Of a DNA stretch of 64,000 nucleotides, positions 59,703 through 64,000 are shown piece after piece. How positions within the stretch are numbered: position 1 is the first letter of the stretch; every line of letters begins with the position of its first letter. Location: assembly GCF_023703795.1 (NCBI RefSeq), contig NZ_CP098518.1, positions 1,364,001 through 1,428,000 on the forward strand. Direction: 5' to 3'. The notes under the pieces were generated by a model. The model was not told the origin of the DNA, made no database searches, and saw nothing but the letters and a program-made list of their open reading frames with translations. Source of the DNA: Haloplanus sp. HW8-1 (GTDB lineage Archaea > Halobacteriota > Halobacteria > Halobacteriales > Haloferacaceae). The position numbers were made by a program, and so were the translations under genes.

Positions 59703-61969
59703 AACTCGTCGTCAGACCGCTGAAACAGAAGGACGCCGGTCGCGGCCTCGCGGCCATCGACCGCGCGGCCGCGGCGGAGATGGACCTCGAAGTCGGTGAC
59801 TACGTCCGGATCGAGGGCAAGGACGGCACCGCCATCGCCCGTGTCTGGCCCGGGTTGCCCGAGGACCAGGGGTCCGGAGTCGTCCGCATCGACGGTCAGC
59901 TCCGCCAGCAGGCGAACGTCGGGATCGACGACCGCGTCGAGGTCGAGAAAGCCGACGTGAAACAGGCCGACCGCGTGACCGTCGCCCTCCCCCAGCAGAT
60001 CGGGATCCGCGGCGACATTGGCCCCTACCTCCGCGATAAGCTCACCGACAAGCCGATCACCAAAGGGCAGACCCTCCGGGTCCCCTTCGGTTTCGGATTC
60101 ATGGGTGGCCGCGGGAACAAGGCCCTGCCGCTGAAGGTAGCCGACACCGACCCGTCGGGGACGGTCGTCGTCACCGACTCCACCGAGATACAGATCAGCG
60201 AACAGCCCGCCGAGCAGATCCGAGAGACCGAGGCCACGGACGCGAGCCCCGAGACCCCGGACGTGACCTACGAGGACATCGGCGGTCTGGACCGCGAACT
60301 CGAACAGGTTCGCGAGATGATCGAACTGCCGATGCGCCACCCCGAACTGTTCCGGCGGCTCGGCATCGATCCGCCGAAGGGCGTGCTCCTGCACGGCCCG
60401 CCGGGGACTGGGAAGACGCTGATCGCCAAGGCCGTCGCCAACGAGATCGACGCCTCCTTCCACGACATCAGCGGCCCGGAGATCATGTCGAAGTACTACG
60501 GCGAGAGCGAGGAGCAACTCCGCGAGATCTTTGAGGAGGCCGAGGAGAACGCGCCCGCCATCGTCTTCATCGATGAGATCGACTCCATCGCGCCGGAACG
60601 CGGCGAGGCCGGCGGCGACGTGGAACGGCGCGTCGTCGCGCAGTTGCTCTCGCTGATGGACGGACTCGAAGAGCGCGGCGAGGTCGTGGTGATCGGCGCG
60701 ACCAACCGCGTCGACGCCATCGACCCCGCGCTCCGCCGCGGTGGCCGGTTCGACCGCGAGATCGAGATCGGCGTCCCCGACCGCGACGGCCGCCGCGAGA
60801 TCCTGCAGGTCCACACCCGCAACATGCCGCTGGCCGAGGACGTCGACGTCGACGAGTTCGCCGACTCGACGCACGGCTACGTCGGCGCCGACCTCGAGAG
60901 CCTCGCCAAGGAGGCCGCGATGAACGCGCTCCGGCGCATCCGCCCGGAGATCGACCTCGAAGAGGACGAGATCGACGCCGAGATCCTCGAATCTCTGGAG
61001 GTCGACGAGGCCGACTTCCGCGAGGCGCTGAAAGGCATCGAGCCGTCGGCGCTCCGCGAGGTGTTCGTCGAGGTTCCCGACGTCACCTGGAACGACGTGG
61101 GTGGCCTCGAAGACACGAAAGAGCGGCTCCGCGAGACGATCCAGTGGCCGCTGGACTACCCCGAGGTGTTCGAGGCCATGGATATGCAGTCCGCGAAGGG
61201 CGTACTCATGTACGGCCCGCCCGGCACGGGGAAGACCCTGCTCGCGAAGGCCGTCGCCAACGAGGCCGAGTCCAACTTCATATCGGTGAAGGGGCCGGAA
61301 CTGCTCGATAAGTACGTCGGGGAGAGCGAGAAGGGCGTCCGCGAGATCTTCAGCAAGGCTCGCGAGAACGCCCCGACCGTCATCTTCTTCGACGAGATCG
61401 ACGCCATCGCGACCGAGCGCGGGCGCAACACCGGCGACTCGGGCGTCTCCGAGCGCGTCGTCTCCCAGCTCCTGACGGAACTCGATGGGCTGGAGAGTCT
61501 GGAGGACGTCGTGGTGATCGCCACCTCCAACCGGCCGGATCTCATCGACTCGGCGCTCCTCCGGCCGGGACGCCTCGACCGGCACGTCCACGTGCCCGTC
61601 CCCGACGAGTCCGCTCGCCGCGCGATCTTCGAGGTGCACACCCGGAACAAGCCGCTGGCCGAGGACGTCGACCTCGACAGCCTCGCCCGGCGGACGGAGA
61701 ACTACGTCGGCGCGGACATCGAGGCGGTCTGTCGCGAGGCCTCGATGGCCGCCTCCCGGGAGTTCATCAACAGCGTCTCACCCGAGGAGATCGGCGACTC
61801 GGTCGGGAACGTCCGCGTCACGATGGCCCACTTCGAGCAGGCCCTCGACGAGGTGACCGCGAGCGTCACCGACGACGTGCGCGAGCGCTACGAGGAGATC
61901 GAACAGCGGTTCGGGACCGACGAGGGCGAGGTGGCCACCGAGACCGAGGCCAGCCGCACGTTCCACTAG
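59699..61969 (+). CDS. AAA ATPase Cdc48/VAT (p97 homologue)
   Basis: A 756-residue protein with an N-domain (1-185; double-psi barrel starting [16 protein letters not shown]), then two AAA modules. Module D1 has Walker [15 protein letters not shown] and Walker [10 protein letters not shown]2 has [14 protein letters not shown] and FFDEIDA with arginine fingers in RPGRLDRH. The hexamer unfolds and extracts proteins and feeds them to the proteasome. The gene overlaps the small Hsp20-like gene by four bases. Motifs are complete. The C-terminal tail is acidic without a canonical HbYX motif (ends RTFH). Confidence 0.95.
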   Translation: MKLVVRPLKQKDAGRGLAAIDRAAAAEMDLEVGDYVRIEGKDGTAIARVWPGLPEDQGSGVVRIDGQLRQQANVGIDDRVEVEKADVKQADRVTVALPQQIGIRGDIGPYLRDKLTDKPITKGQTLRVPFGFGFMGGRGNKALPLKVADTDPSGTVVVTDSTEIQISEQPAEQIRETEATDASPETPDVTYEDIGGLDRELEQVREMIELPMRHPELFRRLGIDPPKGVLLHGPPGTGKTLIAKAVANEIDASFHDISGPEIMSKYYGESEEQLREIFEEAEENAPAIVFIDEIDSIAPERGEAGGDVERRVVAQLLSLMDGLEERGEVVVIGATNRVDAIDPALRRGGRFDREIEIGVPDRDGRREILQVHTRNMPLAEDVDVDEFADSTHGYVGADLESLAKEAAMNALRRIRPEIDLEEDEIDAEILESLEVDEADFREALKGIEPSALREVFVEVPDVTWNDVGGLEDTKERLRETIQWPLDYPEVFEAMDMQSAKGVLMYGPPGTGKTLLAKAVANEAESNFISVKGPELLDKYVGESEKGVREIFSKARENAPTVIFFDEIDAIATERGRNTGDSGVSERVVSQLLTELDGLESLEDVVVIATSNRPDLIDSALLRPGRLDRHVHVPVPDESARRAIFEVHTRNKPLAEDVDLDSLARRTENYVGADIEAVCREASMAASREFINSVSPEEIGDSVGNVRVTMAHFEQALDEVTASVTDDVRERYEEIEQRFGTDEGEVATETEASRTFH

Positions 61970-62014
61970 CCGCGAACCGGTCGCTATTTGACGGCGACCC
62001 CACGAGGGTGGAAC

Positions 62015-63316
62015 GTGCCCCTCGGTTCGATCCGCAGACGACGTGCCGCCCTCTGGATTCTGCTCGCCACTGGCTTCCTGTTCGTCAACTTCCACCGAAC
62101 GGCGACGGCCGTTCTCGCGGACTCACTGGCCCGCACCTTCGACGCGACGGGCGCCGAACTCGGCTTGCTCCACGCCTCCTTCTTCTACGTCTACGCGCCC
62201 CTCCAACTCCCGGCGGGACTGATCGTCGACCGTTACGGTCCGCGGCGAGTCGGCACCGCCGGCCTCGGCTTGCTGACTCTCGGCGTCGTCGGCTTCGCGG
62301 CGAGCGAGACGCTCCCGGCCGCCTTCCTCGCTCGGGGGATCGTCGGCCTCGGCGGGAGCGTCCTCTACATCGGCACGCTGCGCTTCTGTGCCGCCTGGTT
62401 TCGCGCCGATCAGTTCGCCACGATGACCGGCTACACCATCGGCGCTGCGGGGCTGGGTGGCATCCTCGCGACGACCCCGCTGGCGCTCGCCATCGGCGCC
62501 GTCGGCTGGCGATCGACGATGATCGTCGCCGCCGCCACGACCGGCGTTCTCACCCTCGCGATCGCGGCGTTCGTCCGGGATACCCCCACCAGTGCGGGCT
62601 TCGACGCGGTCGGCCACGGCGGCGACGGGGCCGACACCGCGTCGCTCGCGGAGGTGGGAGCCAACGTCCGGACCGTCGTCGCGGAGCGCGAGACGTGGCT
62701 GATGGGACTGATCCTCTTCTGTGTCATCGGAGTGAACTTCACCGTCCTCGGTCTGTGGGGCGTTCCGTTCCTCGCCGACACCTACGGCATCTCGCTGGCC
62801 CGCGCCTCGACGTTCGTGCTCGCCGGCAACCTCGGCTTCGTCCTCGGATCGCCGCTGCTCGGGATGGTCTCCGACCGCTTCGGCCGCCGGACGGAACTCA
62901 TCGCCGGGGCGGCGCTGCTTTTCACCCTCGCCTACGCGACCCTCGTTCTCGTCCCACCGCTCTGGATCGTCGGCCCAATCTTCTTTCTCGCGCTCCTCAC
63001 CAACGGCGGTGTCTCCCTCGTGTTCACGGTCGGCAAGGAGCGCCACGCACCGTCGGTCGCGGGAACGATCACGGGCGTCGTCAACGGCGTAGGCTACCTC
63101 GGCGCCGCGACCCTTCCCGCGGTCCTGGGAGGTATCCTCGACGTCTACTGGACCGGCGAGATGCTCAACGGTGCCCGGGTGTACACCGTCGCGGGCTACC
63201 GCGTCGCCTTCGGCATCGCCGCCGCCGCGGGGCTGGTCGCCACGCTCGCAGCGCTCTACCTCCACCGGCGCGAGGGGGGCACGGGACCGACGCCGGCGTC
63301 CAGTCAGCCGCGATAG
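62015..63316 (+). CDS. Major facilitator superfamily transporter
   Basis: A 433-residue protein from GTG (MPLGSIRRRRAALW); a TTG nine codons earlier also exists. About twelve membrane helices are visible, with the MFS loop signature VDRYGPRRVG after the second helix and SDRFGRRTEL in the second half. The region between helices 6 and 7 is a charged loop (HGGDGADTASLAEVG). Substrate unknown; small organic compounds are likely. Its 3' end overlaps the convergent gene at 63304 by 13 bases. Confidence 0.87.
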   Translation: MPLGSIRRRRAALWILLATGFLFVNFHRTATAVLADSLARTFDATGAELGLLHASFFYVYAPLQLPAGLIVDRYGPRRVGTAGLGLLTLGVVGFAASETLPAAFLARGIVGLGGSVLYIGTLRFCAAWFRADQFATMTGYTIGAAGLGGILATTPLALAIGAVGWRSTMIVAAATTGVLTLAIAAFVRDTPTSAGFDAVGHGGDGADTASLAEVGANVRTVVAERETWLMGLILFCVIGVNFTVLGLWGVPFLADTYGISLARASTFVLAGNLGFVLGSPLLGMVSDRFGRRTELIAGAALLFTLAYATLVLVPPLWIVGPIFFLALLTNGGVSLVFTVGKERHAPSVAGTITGVVNGVGYLGAATLPAVLGGILDVYWTGEMLNGARVYTVAGYRVAFGIAAAAGLVATLAALYLHRREGGTGPTPASSQPR

Positions 63317-63798
63317 CGGCGCCACCCCGCCAGCGCGACGCCAGCGGCGACGAACAGCCCCCCGAGCGGACGGGCCGCAGCGAGCCCCAGTCCGAGGAGC
63401 AACGCCGCCATGTTGAACCCCTCGCTCCGCCGCTCCGTCAGCAGCGAGTACGTCTCCCCGCGATAGCGGACGGCGTAGAGGCCGTCGTTCAGGGCGACAT
63501 GGTCGCTCGTGTACGTGAACTCCGGTGCCGTCTCCGACGCGCTCTCGACGACGTACGGCAAGTCGTCGACGGCGCGGGCGACGACACGCTGTTCCGGTTC
63601 CGAGAGGTTCTCGTAGGCCAGGACGTCCGCTTCCGCGTACGCGATTCCGAACGCGAGGGTTCCGTTCTCGGCCGGTTCGGCCCGGTGAACGTAGTCGACG
63701 TCCACCGTGTTGCCGACCGGGACTGCCGAGGCGACGAGGAGGAGGACGCCGACGGCGACGAGGGCCGACTGGAGGGAGGGCTTGGAGACCATGTCCAC
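63304..63798 (-). CDS. Hypothetical membrane-anchored protein
   Basis: A 164-residue protein starting MDMVSKPSLQSALVAVGVLL. A signal-anchor or first helix spans 10-28. A soluble part with VDVDYVHRAEPAENGTLAF and VARAVDDLPYVVESASETA follows, and a second hydrophobic stretch near the C-terminus (MAALLLGLGLAAARPLGGLF) ends with a basic GWRRYRG. The central domain probably faces outside the cell. I do not recognise the family. Convergent with the MFS gene. Confidence 0.62.
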   Translation of the reverse strand: MDMVSKPSLQSALVAVGVLLLVASAVPVGNTVDVDYVHRAEPAENGTLAFGIAYAEADVLAYENLSEPEQRVVARAVDDLPYVVESASETAPEFTYTSDHVALNDGLYAVRYRGETYSLLTERRSEGFNMAALLLGLGLAAARPLGGLFVAAGVALAGWRRYRG

Positions 63799-63883
63799 CC
63801 CTGTGATCGCCTCGATACGTGTCTCTTGTGCTCATCCGCGTCGAACCCGAGGGTTTTTCGCCGGCCGCCGACGCCGTAGGCGT

Positions 63884-64000
63884 ATGCGTCACACCGGCAC
63901 CGTCTCGCTTCTCGGCGCCATCGGACTCTATGCCGGCTCCCGCGCCGTGCAACGGTTCGGCCTCGACGAGACGGTGTTCGGCCTGGCCTTCGGCCCGCCG
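63884..64000 (+). CDS. Partial CDS at right edge
   Basis: An open frame starting MRHTGTVSLLGAIGLYAG runs to the window end without a stop (39 residues visible). It begins with a hydrophobic stretch typical of a membrane or signal segment. A TTTTTCG patch about 25-30 bases upstream may be a promoter element. Identity not recognisable from this fragment. Confidence 0.45.
   Translation, partial: MRHTGTVSLLGAIGLYAGSRAVQRFGLDETVFGLAFGPP

Noticed and set aside
59516..61639. A 707-residue minus-strand frame opposite Cdc48
   Set aside because: Shadow of the Cdc48 gene; the plus strand has complete AAA motifs.

Overview
This window looks like chromosomal DNA of a haloarchaeon (class Halobacteria). 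GC content is high, nearly every protein is strongly acidic, TATA-like boxes often sit about 25-30 bases before a start codon (leaderless style), and several genes belong to families I know mainly from this class: a UPF0058 protein, a CGCGG-type peptide, a glutamate-cysteine ligase of the gamma-glutamylcysteine pathway, archaeal CoaD, an HTH_10 regulator and Cdc48. Genus cannot be fixed from the sequence alone.

Layout. 0-5.6 kb: an Lrp/AsnC regulator, an A-type Fe-S carrier, then two insertion elements side by side: a solitary TnpB element and a DDE (IS4-like) transposase broken by a frameshift. 5.9-11.4 kb: a JAMM metalloprotease, a DUF502 membrane protein, an acyl-CoA synthetase, a GIDE-type membrane protein and an iron-dependent alcohol dehydrogenase. 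12.1-18.0 kb: an amino-acid catabolic island resembling the D-glutamate pathway: DgcN-like acyltransferase, a wrecked DgcA-like epimerase, an M20 deacylase, a DUF3100 two-gene permease, an ornithine cyclodeaminase/alanine dehydrogenase family enzyme and an HTH_10 regulator. Two divergent promoters in this island share a palindromic motif. 18.1-31.1 kb: further catabolic genes: SHMT paralogue, IclR regulator, thiamine-diphosphate enzyme, AIM24-type protein, FNR-type reductase, acetyl-CoA synthetase, SDR, a BKACE enzyme, class II aldolase and an argininosuccinate-lyase-like protein.

31.1-36.0 kb: a compact respiratory/maturation cluster with a haem-copper-oxidase-like membrane protein, a radical SAM/SPASM enzyme directly downstream of a small CGCGG-motif protein (probable radical-SAM-modified peptide), a START-like protein and a DUF2249 protein. 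36.1-41.4 kb: Trm112-like protein, gshA, an HTH regulator, coaD, a TFB-like fragment, tRNA-Leu(TAG) followed by a tandem array of its own 3' end, a HAD dehalogenase and a second BKACE. 41.4-49.4 kb: a multi-PAS histidine kinase, CoA transferase, a DCC/DUF2071 pair, and a decaying amino-sugar locus (glmU-like and glmM-like pseudogenes). 49.4-64 kb: small zinc proteins, a large lipoprotein with a metalloprotease-like QEIGH motif, RtcB plus archease, GNAT, an eIF2B/ribose-bisphosphate isomerase family protein, hydrolase, Cdc48 with a small partner gene, and an MFS transporter.

The parts most worth following up are the CGCGG peptide and its radical SAM partner, the D-glutamate-like island with its dead epimerase and shared operator, and the tRNA-tail repeat array. 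I see no rRNA and no CRISPR array.
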